A stretch of DNA of 64,000 nt from Roseiarcus sp963737365 (GCA_963737365.1 CAVTSD010000007.1:1-64000); one strand, 5' to 3'; numbered from the stretch's first letter, positions 53,726 through 61,589 are shown. Notes: generated by a model not told the origin, from the sequence alone. Numbers and translations: made by a program.

Positions 53726-56095
53726 TCAAGGCTCGAGCCTCAGCTCTTGGGCGCCTGCTGCCTTCAACTCGTTTTCTGAACCCGCGAGCGTGATCGATTG
53801 GACGTCATTCCAGAGCGGCGTGAGGTCGCCATAGTGGCGCGAAAAAATATGGCCCGATTCGCCGGTCGCAATCATGAAACGGGATTTGTCAGGGTCCGCG
53901 AGATCATAAAGACCGCGAAAACCTCCACCATGGGTTCGCGCAAATGGCAAATCTGGGACAATTTCGGAGCCGCCTCCGCGATCGAGCGTGTAGTAGCCCC
54001 CGCTTGACGGAACACTGAGGTCGCTTAGCCGATCAAGAAGCGGCACATGGCTGTAGACCTGATGCTGCAGCACCGCTCGGTGCTCTGCGCCCCAACGCCA
54101 CCGGCCCATATCGGCGCCGTCGCGCGCGACGAGCAGGGCGAGGCCTTGGTCCAGAGCGCGCCCAAGCGCTCCGCGGCAGTCTGGATCGGGAGCGCCCGAA
54201 GCATCGCACCAGGAAGGATGGTCGCGCATCAGCGACACCAGGGTCGTCACAGCGAAGGGGCCCTTCTCCCCCATGGGAAGTCCGGTTTTGTCGTCAAGCA
54301 GGATTTTATGCAGTGATCTGAGGAATGATGTGTAAATCAGCGGCTCGGGGCGGTCCTTATCCATCACGCCGTCCCAGCTGAGCAGAAGGGCCTGCGCCTT
54401 CCGCGCCTGCTCGTTCGATGGCGCAATCAGCCCAATAAACGGCTGTAACTCTTTCACATCCAGGGACAGGTGGTCGGCCTGCATCGCGGCGGAGGTGTCC
54501 AGGCTGTGCTTATCGATCGCGTCGAAGAATTGCTGGATGCGGCGGGCGCGAAAATTCTCTTCCCAGTCCTGTCCGAAGCTGGGTTTATGATCGTCGGGGA
54601 AGTTTGCGTTGTTGGCGTTGAAGGCGAAGCCGGTTTCCGGATTGTGCAGCTGCGGCCATTGATCGAACGGGATCGCGCCAGTCCAGTCGAAAGCGCCCGA
54701 CGCGCCATCGACCGGAACGTAGCCATCGCCGGACTTTCGCAAGGGGACTAGGCCGGGGTTGAGGAAGCCGATGTCGCCGGCGACGTCGGCAAAAACCAGG
54801 TTCTGGGTCGGCGTTTGATAGAAATGGAGAGCGTCGAGAAATTCGCCCCAGTTTCGGGCGGAATTGACCCGCATGAGGGCTTCGCCAGTCGTGTCGCGAT
54901 CGCCAAGGCCGGTGAAAGCGAGGGCGACTGCCTTGCCCGCCCCGGCGAAACTCGCCAGATCTGTGTTGACGTCTGAGAGGAGCGGGCCATGCCGGGTCGC
55001 GCGAATCGTGAGATGGACGTCGGCGCCGCCTTTCACGTGAATGGTTTCTACCCGACTCTCGAATGGCCGGGGCCCCTCGGGGCTTAGATATCTCGAGGGG
55101 TCGGTCGGATCGACGGTTTCGACAAAGAGGTCCTGAACATTCGAATCTGCGGTCGTTAGCCCCCAGGCGATGGAATCGTTCTGGCCGAGCACGAAGACAG
55201 GGGCGCCGGGCAAAGTGGCGCCCTTAACGGATCCTTCGGGCGTGACGACGCGGGCCAAATACCACAGAATCGGGGCGCTGAGGTCGAGATGCGGGTCATT
55301 GGCGAGAATCGGCTTTCCGCTCAGTGTCCGCGAGCCGCCGACGACCCATTCGTTCGATGCGCCTTTGCCTATGCCGGTCAAGATCCCAAGCTCATCGTCG
55401 ATGCCATCGTTGCTCGCATGAGTGTCGCCGATCGTCGGCAGAGTTGTGATCGGACCGCCAGGCCGGGCGCCATGAAAGAGCCAGTTTGTCCGTTCCGGTC
55501 CGAACTTGGCGAGGAGGCGGGCCCGCAGGAGCTTAAGCTTGAAGTTCTGCGACAGCTGGTAGGCCTCGATCTTCCCGATCACCAACGAATCGGCCGGTTT
55601 CCAGGGCTCGGGCGTATCGCCCGCGAGGAGGAACTCGGGCGGCAGCGCGTGGCTTGCAAGAAAGGCGTTGACCCCCTCGGCATAAGCCTCGAGCCTCTTC
55701 CGCGCCCAGGGCGAAAGTGCAGAAAAGCTCGTCTCCGCCTCGCGGTAGAAGCCGAGAGTGCGAATGAACTTGTCGACAGGGAGAAGATCGGGCCCACGGA
55801 TTTCAGCCATGCGCCCCTGGCCGACGCGACGCAGGATGTCCATCTGGAACATCCGTTCGCTTGCATGCAGGTAACCGAGCGCCCTCGCCGCATCGTCCAT
55901 CGAACTTGCAAACACGTGCGGCGCGCCATGGGCGTCGCGCCACACCCGAGCCTCGGATGAAAGACCCGCCAGCCTCTCGGTCCCCGAATAGGCGGGCATG
56001 GCGCGATAAAACAGAAAAGCGCCGGCGAGCGTCGCGAGCACGACAAGCGCGAGAGCTAAACTCGCCGGCCATTTGATCAAATGTCGGATTTTCAA
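53726..56095 (-). CDS. Penicillin acylase family (Ntn) hydrolase
   Basis: About 790 residues: N-terminal membrane/signal segment (WPASLALALVVLATLAGAFL), the alpha chain (ARVWRDAHGAPHVFASSMDD, GYLHASERMFQMDILRR), a spacer, and the beta chain beginning at the autocatalytic Ser in GKGASNEWVVGGSRT, followed by NDPHLDLSAPILWYL and WGLTTADSNVQDLF. Such enzymes hydrolyse amides, including acyl-homoserine lactones or beta-lactam side chains; substrate cannot be told. The start is unclear: the frame is open into xthA (to 56356), TTG 56095 avoids the overlap, and ATG 56179 would overlap xthA by 52 bases; none has a good Shine-Dalgarno. Confidence 0.88.
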   Translation of the reverse strand: MKIRHLIKWPASLALALVVLATLAGAFLFYRAMPAYSGTERLAGLSSEARVWRDAHGAPHVFASSMDDAARALGYLHASERMFQMDILRRVGQGRMAEIRGPDLLPVDKFIRTLGFYREAETSFSALSPWARKRLEAYAEGVNAFLASHALPPEFLLAGDTPEPWKPADSLVIGKIEAYQLSQNFKLKLLRARLLAKFGPERTNWLFHGARPGGPITTLPTIGDTHASNDGIDDELGILTGIGKGASNEWVVGGSRTLSGKPILANDPHLDLSAPILWYLARVVTPEGSVKGATLPGAPVFVLGQNDSIAWGLTTADSNVQDLFVETVDPTDPSRYLSPEGPRPFESRVETIHVKGGADVHLTIRATRHGPLLSDVNTDLASFAGAGKAVALAFTGLGDRDTTGEALMRVNSARNWGEFLDALHFYQTPTQNLVFADVAGDIGFLNPGLVPLRKSGDGYVPVDGASGAFDWTGAIPFDQWPQLHNPETGFAFNANNANFPDDHKPSFGQDWEENFRARRIQQFFDAIDKHSLDTSAAMQADHLSLDVKELQPFIGLIAPSNEQARKAQALLLSWDGVMDKDRPEPLIYTSFLRSLHKILLDDKTGLPMGEKGPFAVTTLVSLMRDHPSWCDASGAPDPDCRGALGRALDQGLALLVARDGADMGRWRWGAEHRAVLQHQVYSHVPLLDRLSDLSVPSSGGYYTLDRGGGSEIVPDLPFARTHGGGFRGLYDLADPDKSRFMIATGESGHIFSRHYGDLTPLWNDVQSITLAGSENELKAAGAQELRLEP

Positions 56096-56127
56096 CAGCG
56101 AATCAGGTTCTAATAAAGTGGCGACGT

Positions 56128-56934
56128 CTACAATTCTAATCTTATCATAACTGGCACGTGGTCGGATGGACGCTGCCATCCGCGGGCATCGCGCAGAACG
56201 CGCATCTCTTTTACGGAATCGCCGAGCGCCGGGCTGACCCACATATGATCCAAGCGCCGCCCCTTGTTGGCCTTCTGCCAATCGGGCGAGCGATAGCTCC
56301 ACCAAGTATAGAGCTTTTCGTTGTCGGGCACGAATTTGCGCAAGGCGTCGACCCACGGGCCCGCTGCCTGAGCTTGGGTTAGCTTACCGACTTCAATGGG
56401 GGTGTGGCTCACAACGTCGAGAAGCGATTTGTGGCTCCACACGTCATGTTCGAGCGGGGCGATGTTGAGATCGCCGACCAGGATCGACCGTTGAGCTGCC
56501 GGCCGCTCTTCCCTGGCCCAATCCACCATTTCGTCGACGAAGGCGAGCTTGTGGGCAAACTTGGCGTTGATCTCGGGGTTAGGCTCGTCGCCGCCCGCCG
56601 GAACATAGAAATTGTGGAGTTCGAGCCCCTCCGCCTCTCCGCCCAGGACGACATGGAGATGGCGGGCGTCGCCTTTGGCGCAAAAGTCGCGCTTGGAGAA
56701 GGCAGCGAGCGGGATGCGCGAAACGATCGCGACGCCGTGATAGCCCTTCTGTCCGTTGATCGCGATATGCGGATAGCCAGCGTCACGGAACGCCCCAAAG
56801 GGGAAATTGCCGTCGGGGCATTTCGTTTCCTGCAGACAGAGAACGTCGGGCTGATGCTCGACAAGGTATCGAACCACGAGATCGATGCGCAGGCGCACTG
56901 AATTGATGTTCCACGTGGCGATGGAAAACGTCAT
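56128..56934 (-). CDS. xthA: Exodeoxyribonuclease III
   Basis: A 268-residue AP endonuclease/3'-5' exonuclease of the exonuclease-endonuclease-phosphatase fold: MTFSIATWNINSVRLRIDLV, DVLCLQETKCPDGNFP with the metal-binding Glu, GYHGVAIVSRIPL, SILVGDLNIAPLEHD and the C-terminal RRLDHMWVSPAL and PSDHVPVMI with the catalytic Asp-His. It acts in base-excision repair. The lolA-type gene lies 88 bp upstream on the same strand, a pairing usual in this order. Confidence 0.96.
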   Translation of the reverse strand: MTFSIATWNINSVRLRIDLVVRYLVEHQPDVLCLQETKCPDGNFPFGAFRDAGYPHIAINGQKGYHGVAIVSRIPLAAFSKRDFCAKGDARHLHVVLGGEAEGLELHNFYVPAGGDEPNPEINAKFAHKLAFVDEMVDWAREERPAAQRSILVGDLNIAPLEHDVWSHKSLLDVVSHTPIEVGKLTQAQAAGPWVDALRKFVPDNEKLYTWWSYRSPDWQKANKGRRLDHMWVSPALGDSVKEMRVLRDARGWQRPSDHVPVMIRLEL

Positions 56935-57022
56935 TGGGAGTTCCGAGGGAGGCCGACAGCCACTTGCCCGGCCGGAACAGGGAGCGCAAGCCTCATTGGA
57001 TCATTGCCCACAAGGCTCGACG

Positions 57023-57733
57023 TCAGCGCCTGTGGTTGCCGAGCTGGTTCGCCGGCAGGTTCTCGTCGATATGGAAGAGCGACGGGTCAGGATTTGTCGT
57101 CAGGTCGACATTGAAAAGGGTCACGACCGTCTGGAAGCCCTGGGCGTCGATGACAGTCCATTGCTTCAGCGCAAAGGTCGAGGCGTCGAAGACGAGCGAA
57201 AGATGCGCCGTGCCGCCGAGCGCGGCCCGGTCCTCAAGCTCGATCGTGACCGTTTTCCCCTCCTGGGAAACGTTCAGGAGGTGCGTGTCGCGGGCGAGGT
57301 CGATGTGGTCGGACAATAGAAACTTGAGCGGCGTCTGGCCGATGAAATATTCGTCCTGGGTATTGAGCTTTTTGTCGACGATGGCGACGCTGCGGCCGTC
57401 CGCTATGATCTCGAAGCGCGGCGGATCGGTGTATTCAAACCGCATATGGCCGGGGCGGACCACGCTCAGCTGGCCTTCGGAGCGGTGTCCGTTGGGCCCG
57501 ATCTGAACAAAATCGGCGCTCATGACCCGCGCCGCGTCGAGCCAGGCGTCGGCGCGCTGTACGGCTTCGTCCGCAGAGATCGGCGCAGGGGCGCCCTTCG
57601 AGGATTTGGCCGACTTTTGCGCAGCCATAGCCGGCGCGGTGAGATCGAGCGGCGCTTGCTGCGCGAAGGCGGCCGCCGCGGCGACGATTGCGGTCAAAAG
57701 TCCAAGCGCGGGCCGTCGGAAGCGTATCGCCAC
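57023..57733 (-). CDS. lolA: LolA-like outer-membrane lipoprotein carrier
   Basis: About 236 residues from GTG 57733 (AGGA nine bases upstream): signal peptide AIRFRRPALGLLTAIVAAAA, then the LolA/LolB beta-half-barrel (LDAARVMSADFVQIGPNGHR, SEGQLSVVRPGHMRFEYTDP, IIADGRSVAIVDKKLNTQDE, LSLVFDASTFALKQWTVIDA). LolA carries lipoproteins across the periplasm from LolCDE to LolB. The frame is open to 57823 without homology. ftsK, which commonly precedes lolA-xthA in this group, is absent. Confidence 0.9.
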   Translation of the reverse strand: MAIRFRRPALGLLTAIVAAAAAFAQQAPLDLTAPAMAAQKSAKSSKGAPAPISADEAVQRADAWLDAARVMSADFVQIGPNGHRSEGQLSVVRPGHMRFEYTDPPRFEIIADGRSVAIVDKKLNTQDEYFIGQTPLKFLLSDHIDLARDTHLLNVSQEGKTVTIELEDRAALGGTAHLSLVFDASTFALKQWTVIDAQGFQTVVTLFNVDLTTNPDPSLFHIDENLPANQLGNHRR

Positions 57734-57997
57734 GAAATCAAGTCCTCTCGACAGGTCATTGCGGCGCCCGAATCGGCGGTCGAACGGCCGGATATTGGGA
57801 AAGCGCTCGCTTTCCGCAAGCACTGCGCTCTTTGTAAGGCGGGCTCGCGACCCTCACGCGGCTATCGGACAGCGGCGCTGCCTGGCGCGTCGGCGATGAA
57901 GGCTATGCGGCATGGCCCACAACAATGGCGAGTTGAGGCGCGGACGGGTTCGGCCCATTCTGTGCCTTTCGGGAGGGCGTCGGAAAGGCGATGAGCG

Positions 57998-58837
57998 GTG
58001 GCTGAAGGGCGAGGGCGGGTCGTGTTGGCGGTTGCGCCCAATGGGGGTCGCAAGACCAAGGCCGACCACCCGGAGCTGCCGCTGAGCGCGGACGAACTCG
58101 CCCGCACCGCCGCCGAATGCCTCGAGCGCGGGGCTTCGATGATTCACCTGCATGTGCGCGACGCGGAGGGCGCCCCCAGTCTCGACCCCGAGGCCTATCG
58201 CGCGACGATCGCGCGGGTCTGCCAGGAGATTGGGGACCGGCTGGTGCTGCAGATCACGAGCGAGTCGATCGGCCGCTATTCTCCGGCTGAGCAGAGGGCG
58301 GCGGTCCTCAAGACCAACCCCGAAGCCGTCTCGCTGGCGCTGAGGGAACTCGCTCCCGAGGCGACGGACGAGCGCGATTTCTGCCTGTTCCTCGGCAAGC
58401 TCAAGCAGATGCGCATCTGGCCGCAGATCATCCTTTATACGCCGGCCGAAGCGCAACGACTGGGCGCGATGGCGAAGCAGGGGCTGATCCCCTTCGACAA
58501 GCTCTCCGTTCTCTACGTGCTCGGGCGGTTCGCGCTCACCCGCACCGGCCTGCCGCGCGACCTCCTGCCCTTTATCGCGCCCGAGATGCCGCGCTTCGCC
58601 TCATGGAGCGTCTGCGCCTTCGGCCGCCGCGAGACCGCCTGCGTCACCGCCGCCGCGCTCCTAGGGGGCCACGCGCGGGTAGGGTTCGAGAACAACCTCA
58701 GCCTGCCCGACGGCGCCCGCGCGGCCTCGAACGCGGAACTGGTCGGAGCCGCCGCCCGGGCGTTCGAAGCGGTCGGCCTCCAGCCCCAAACCGCGGACGG
58801 CCTCAGGGAGGAGATCGCGGCGGCGGTTGGGGCGTAA
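57998..58837 (+). CDS. BKACE-family (DUF849) beta-keto acid cleavage enzyme
   Basis: A 279-residue zinc-dependent TIM-barrel protein: AVAPNGGRKTKADHPELPLS, CLERGASMIHLHVRDAEGAP with the metal-binding His-x-His, LVLQITSESIGRYSPAEQRA, KTNPEAVSLALRELAPE and GGHARVGFENNLSLPDG. Members split a beta-keto acid with acetyl-CoA to give acetoacetate and a CoA ester; substrate specificity varies and cannot be assigned. It starts at GTG 57998 and stands alone, facing away from lolA. Confidence 0.9.
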   Translation: MAEGRGRVVLAVAPNGGRKTKADHPELPLSADELARTAAECLERGASMIHLHVRDAEGAPSLDPEAYRATIARVCQEIGDRLVLQITSESIGRYSPAEQRAAVLKTNPEAVSLALRELAPEATDERDFCLFLGKLKQMRIWPQIILYTPAEAQRLGAMAKQGLIPFDKLSVLYVLGRFALTRTGLPRDLLPFIAPEMPRFASWSVCAFGRRETACVTAAALLGGHARVGFENNLSLPDGARAASNAELVGAAARAFEAVGLQPQTADGLREEIAAAVGA

Positions 58838-58902
58838 CCGCGATCGCAGGACGCGCGCCTTGCAAACTGTGCATGGGTCGGATTTAGATAGAAGCAACTA
58901 AC

Positions 58903-58998
58903 CGCGCTTAAACGCGCCTAAAAGCTAGTAAACGCTAGTAAATTAGCTTGCATTTACTAGCGTTTATTTTTCCGAAACGAGCCTTTTCAATGGGTTAC
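58903..58998 (-). repeat. Right copy of the inverted ~100-bp element
   Basis: Read on the minus strand it starts GTAACCCATTGAAAAGGC like the left copy and preserves the 13-bp stem and the 10-base phasing of its tail (GCGTTTACTA, GCTTTTAGGC, GCGTTTAAGC, GCGGTTAGTT), although the bases between the GCGTTTA cores differ. It occupies most of the 349-bp gene-free stretch between the BKACE gene and arsC; the rest, 59000-59186, holds nothing I can support apart from the short ORF at 58964-59062. Confidence 0.9.
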
Positions 58999-59062
58999 AG
59001 CCGTTTGGAGCAAAAAAATTCGGCTTTCCGGGAGGTTTCGCGAAGACATGCGCGATACGCAT
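58964..59062 (-). CDS. Short ORF ending inside the repeat (32 codons), uncertain
   Basis: On the minus strand an ATG at 59062 opens 32 codons ending NPLKRLVSEK and a TAA inside the repeat. The left repeat copy can be read with the same ending (NPLKRPDSKK, TAA) but has a stop a few codons upstream. The shared tail with synonymous-looking and conservative differences hints at a once-coding element. No clear Shine-Dalgarno; may be chance. Confidence 0.25.
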   Translation of the reverse strand: MRIAHVFAKPPGKPNFFAPNGCNPLKRLVSEK

Positions 59063-59186
59063 AGCCTTTTTCAACTGCGCCGTGGTCCTGTTTTCTCACA
59101 AGCGTCTTATAGCACGCATTTCGATTTTATGGAAGATGTGGGCAAATTTTCTGCTGATCCCGCTAACGGCGCCACCGAGGTTCGCT

Positions 59187-59612
59187 TTACGCCTTTGACA
59201 GAGACTGCGGGGACGCGTCGACGGCCTCGCCGTCTTCTTTCACGAAGCGGCCAAGGTTCGAATTGGGAAGAATAGCAAGCACGGCTTCCGACGGGCGGCA
59301 GAGCGTGACGCCTTTCGGCGTGACGACGATCGGCCGATTGATGAGAATTGGGTGCGCGATCATGAAATCAAGCAATTGGGCTTCGGACCACTTGGGATCG
59401 CCGAGGCCAAGTTCGGCGTAAGGCGTGCCTTTCTCCCGGAGCAGCGCCCGGACCGGAATGCCCATCGCCGCGATCAACTCTTTCAAGCGCTCGCGCGTCG
59501 GTGGGTTCTTCAGGTACTCGATAACAACGGGGTCTTCGCCGCTTTGGCGGATCATCGCCAGCACGTTGCGGGACGTGCCGCAATTCGGGTTGTGGTAGAT
59601 GGTGATCGTCAT
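59187..59612 (-). CDS. arsC: Arsenate reductase, glutaredoxin-dependent (ArsC)
   Basis: A 141-residue ArsC/Spx-fold protein: MTITIYHNPNCGTSRNVLAM with catalytic Cys11, EYLKNPPTRERLKELIAAMG, and the arginine-bearing segment MIAHPILINRPIVVTPKGVT that stabilises the thiolate intermediate. It reduces arsenate to arsenite with glutathione and glutaredoxin. Last gene of the ars operon; its ATG overlaps the aquaporin stop by four bases. Confidence 0.95.
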   Translation of the reverse strand: MTITIYHNPNCGTSRNVLAMIRQSGEDPVVIEYLKNPPTRERLKELIAAMGIPVRALLREKGTPYAELGLGDPKWSEAQLLDFMIAHPILINRPIVVTPKGVTLCRPSEAVLAILPNSNLGRFVKEDGEAVDASPQSLSKA

Positions 59613-60304
59613 AGCTGCGCCTCCGGGCTCATTGTTTCATCTGCTCCGGCGTCGCTGAGAAGCCAACTCGCCAACAACAGCCCGCAAACCGCGCCGAAGA
59701 GTTGCGCGACGACAAACCCCGGCACATCAACTGGCCGAATGCCCGAGAAAGTGTTCGTCAATGAACGGGCGATTGCCACGGCGGGATTTGCGAACGAGGT
59801 CGAAGCGGTGAACCAGTAGGCGGCCGTGATGAAAAGGCCGACGAGCCAGGGTACTGACGACCGCGCAAAACGAAGGCCCGCGAGGATGGTGATGACAAGG
59901 CCGAACGTCGCCACCCATTCCGCGAACCATTGCGCGCCGCCCGTCCGCATTTTCAGGGAGGTTTCCAGCATCGGCAGCCCGAACATGAGATGCGCCGCGA
60001 AGGTCCCGAGAACGCCGCCGATAATTTGCGCGAGCATGTAGAGACCCGTTTCCCGCGGCCGGAGATCGCGCTTAAGAGCAAAGACAAGGGAAACGGCCGG
60101 ATTGAAATGTGCGCCGGAAATCGGGCCGAGGATCGTAATCAGCACCACGAGAATGGCGCCTGTCGCCAGCGTGTTGCAGAGAAGCGCCAGCCCCACGTCC
60201 TTCGTCAATGTCTCGGCCATGATGCCGGAGCCCACGACTGTCGCGACCAGCAGCCCTGTTCCGAGCGCTTCAGCCGCGAGCCGTCGGCCGAGTGTCGAAC
60301 TCAC
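59609..60304 (-). CDS. MIP-family aquaglyceroporin (AqpS-like)
   Basis: A 231-residue channel with six hydrophobic segments and two NPA boxes (GAHFNPAVSLVFALKRDL and STSFANPAVAIARSLTNTFS). In the ars operon of Sinorhizobium meliloti a related channel (AqpS) lets arsenite leave the cell down its gradient in place of ArsB or Acr3; no such pump is encoded here, which supports the same role. Overlaps both neighbouring arsC genes by four bases. Confidence 0.92.
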   Translation of the reverse strand: MSSTLGRRLAAEALGTGLLVATVVGSGIMAETLTKDVGLALLCNTLATGAILVVLITILGPISGAHFNPAVSLVFALKRDLRPRETGLYMLAQIIGGVLGTFAAHLMFGLPMLETSLKMRTGGAQWFAEWVATFGLVITILAGLRFARSSVPWLVGLFITAAYWFTASTSFANPAVAIARSLTNTFSGIRPVDVPGFVVAQLFGAVCGLLLASWLLSDAGADETMSPEAQL

Positions 60305-60822
60305 GACGTTGCACGCGACGTCGCTCCGTCGAGACGCCCGATCTCCCGAAGCTTCGCCCCCAGGACCATCTTGTCGAGGCTCCGTATCGGGAGGCTGGTG
60401 AAAACCGATATGCGGTTCTTCAGATATTTGAAGGCAGTAACGAAGGCGCGTTCTTTCTCAATGTCGCTTCCTTCGACCGAGGCCGGGTCTTCGATCCCCC
60501 AATGCGCTGTCATCGGCTGTCCTGGCCAGATCGGACAAGTCTCGCCGGCGGCGCTGTCGCAGACGGTGAACACGAAATCCATGACAGGCGCGCCGGGCGC
60601 GGCGAACTCCTCCCAGCTTTTCGACCTGTAGCCATCGGCCGGGTAGCCGTACGCCGCCAGCACCTTCGGCGCCAACGGGTTGATCTTCCCCTTTGGCTGA
60701 CTGCCGGCCGAGAATGCATTGAACCGACCCGCCCCATCCTTCCGCAGGATTCCCTCGGCCAGCACGGAGCGTGCGCTGTTGCCTGTGCAAAGAAACAGGA
60801 CGTTGAAGGGATGATCGCTCAT
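60301..60822 (-). CDS. arsC: Arsenate reductase, thioredoxin-type (low-molecular-weight phosphatase fold)
   Basis: A 173-residue protein with the P-loop VLFLCTGNSARSVLAEGIL (Cys12) and the second and third redox Cys in FTVCDSAAGETCPIWPG (Cys88, Cys96), as in the thioredoxin-linked ArsC of Staphylococcus and many alphaproteobacteria. C-terminal residues after ~150 (LREIGRLDGATSRATS) are an extension. Its Shine-Dalgarno (GGAAG) overlaps the stop of the small Cys-rich ORF upstream. The operon thus holds two unrelated arsenate reductases. Confidence 0.94.
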   Translation of the reverse strand: MSDHPFNVLFLCTGNSARSVLAEGILRKDGAGRFNAFSAGSQPKGKINPLAPKVLAAYGYPADGYRSKSWEEFAAPGAPVMDFVFTVCDSAAGETCPIWPGQPMTAHWGIEDPASVEGSDIEKERAFVTAFKYLKNRISVFTSLPIRSLDKMVLGAKLREIGRLDGATSRATS

Positions 60823-60832
60823 CGGCCGCTTC

Positions 60833-60877
60833 CTATTGGCAGCAGGTCGGGGCGCAGCAGGTTCCGGTCTCGGACAT
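60833..60877 (-). CDS. 14-codon Cys-rich ORF between arsR and arsC
   Basis: The minus strand reads MSETGTCCAPTCCQ and stops at 60833. A strong Shine-Dalgarno, GAGGAG, sits at proper distance and overlaps the arsR stop; the ORF's own stop overlaps the Shine-Dalgarno of the downstream arsC. Two CC pairs separated by APT could bind arsenite or antimonite. It could be a metalloid-binding peptide, a leader controlling arsC translation, or chance. Expression is not known. Confidence 0.5.
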   Translation of the reverse strand: MSETGTCCAPTCCQ

Positions 60878-60888
60878 GGGCGTTCTCC

Positions 60889-61233
60889 TCACGGACAGGC
60901 GCAGGTGATGGCCTCTGGCGGGATCGCCTTGTTGCGGGTGCAGCACTCGGCGAACAGAAACCCGACGATTTCCTGAAGCGTCGCGGTGTCGGCCGTGTAG
61001 CGAAGGAAAGTGCTTTCGCGACGGGCTGAGACCAAGCCTTCGTTCTTCAGCTTATCGAGGTGATGCGAGAGCGTTGACGATGGGATGCCCAGTTCGGAGC
61101 TAATCTCGCCAACGACGAGGCCTTCCGGATGGGCCGAAAGCAGGAGGCGGACGATGCGCAGCCGCGCTTCCGACCCGAGCGCGGCGAGCATGTCGGCGTA
61201 GCGGGTGGTCATCTCGGCGTCGATCATCGGCAT
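60889..61233 (-). CDS. arsR: ArsR-family arsenic-responsive repressor
   Basis: A 114-residue winged-helix repressor: MLAALGSEARLRIVRLLLSA, VVGEISSELGIPSSTLSHHL (recognition helix), then a beta wing. The classical CxCxxC on the alpha-3 helix is absent; instead Cys residues cluster near the C-terminus (FAECCTRNKAIPPEAITCAC), as in other C-terminal-site ArsR types. The start at 61233 has GGAAGG upstream; the frame is open further but without homology. It heads the ars operon and its ribosome-binding site lies within a 42-bp palindrome, so autorepression is likely. Confidence 0.93.
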   Translation of the reverse strand: MPMIDAEMTTRYADMLAALGSEARLRIVRLLLSAHPEGLVVGEISSELGIPSSTLSHHLDKLKNEGLVSARRESTFLRYTADTATLQEIVGFLFAECCTRNKAIPPEAITCACP

Positions 61234-61237
61234 CAGG

Positions 61238-61279
61238 CTTCCTTCCATATTTCCATAATTATGGAAATATGGAAGGAAG
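61238..61279. promoter_or_regulatory. 42-bp perfect palindrome, probable ArsR operator
   Basis: Every base from 61238 to 61279 pairs with its mirror (centre between 61258 and 61259, core CATAATTATG; repeats of TTCCATA in the left arm, TATGGAA in the right). It lies 5 bases before the arsR start and includes its Shine-Dalgarno. Such A/T-rich dyads are typical ArsR sites, but 42 bp is unusually long; two overlapping dimers could bind. Confidence 0.85.
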
Positions 61280-61589
61280 TCAAGCGTTGGGACCGGCGGG
61301 CCTATCGCCCCTTGGAAATGAGGACAAACCCCTATGAGTGCAATCGGCTTGGGCGTCCCGGCAAGGCTGCCGAGGCGCGTCCGCCGCGTGCAACTCGCCG
61401 CCCCTTGCGGAAAGATCGCGCGCCGCCGAGACCGGACGGCGCTCATCATATCGCCCTGAAATTGCGCAACGGTAGCGCCGGAGCCGCGTTTCGCTTGGGA
61501 TGGCTCCCAGGGAACTGGGATGGCTCTCAGGGGCGACGAAGACCAGGACGACGTTTCTAACCGCGTGCGCAACTAACGGAGGCGCAATC
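61280..61589 (+). other. Divergent region between arsR and the catalase gene
   Basis: About 310 bases without a supported gene. It holds the outward promoters of the ars operon and of katA. A short direct repeat, GGGATGGCTC followed 20 bases later by GGGATGGCTC, lies at about 61497-61526. No OxyR-type site was recognised. Confidence 0.4.

Noticed and set aside
59048..59275. 75-codon ORF on the plus strand upstream of the ars region
   Set aside because: Its second half overlaps the certain arsC gene on the other strand, it has an Arg-rich out-of-frame composition and no good ribosome site.
61497..61526. Short direct repeat before katA considered as a regulator site
   Set aside because: Two GGGATGGCTC copies only, with no dyad and no known peroxide-regulator pattern.
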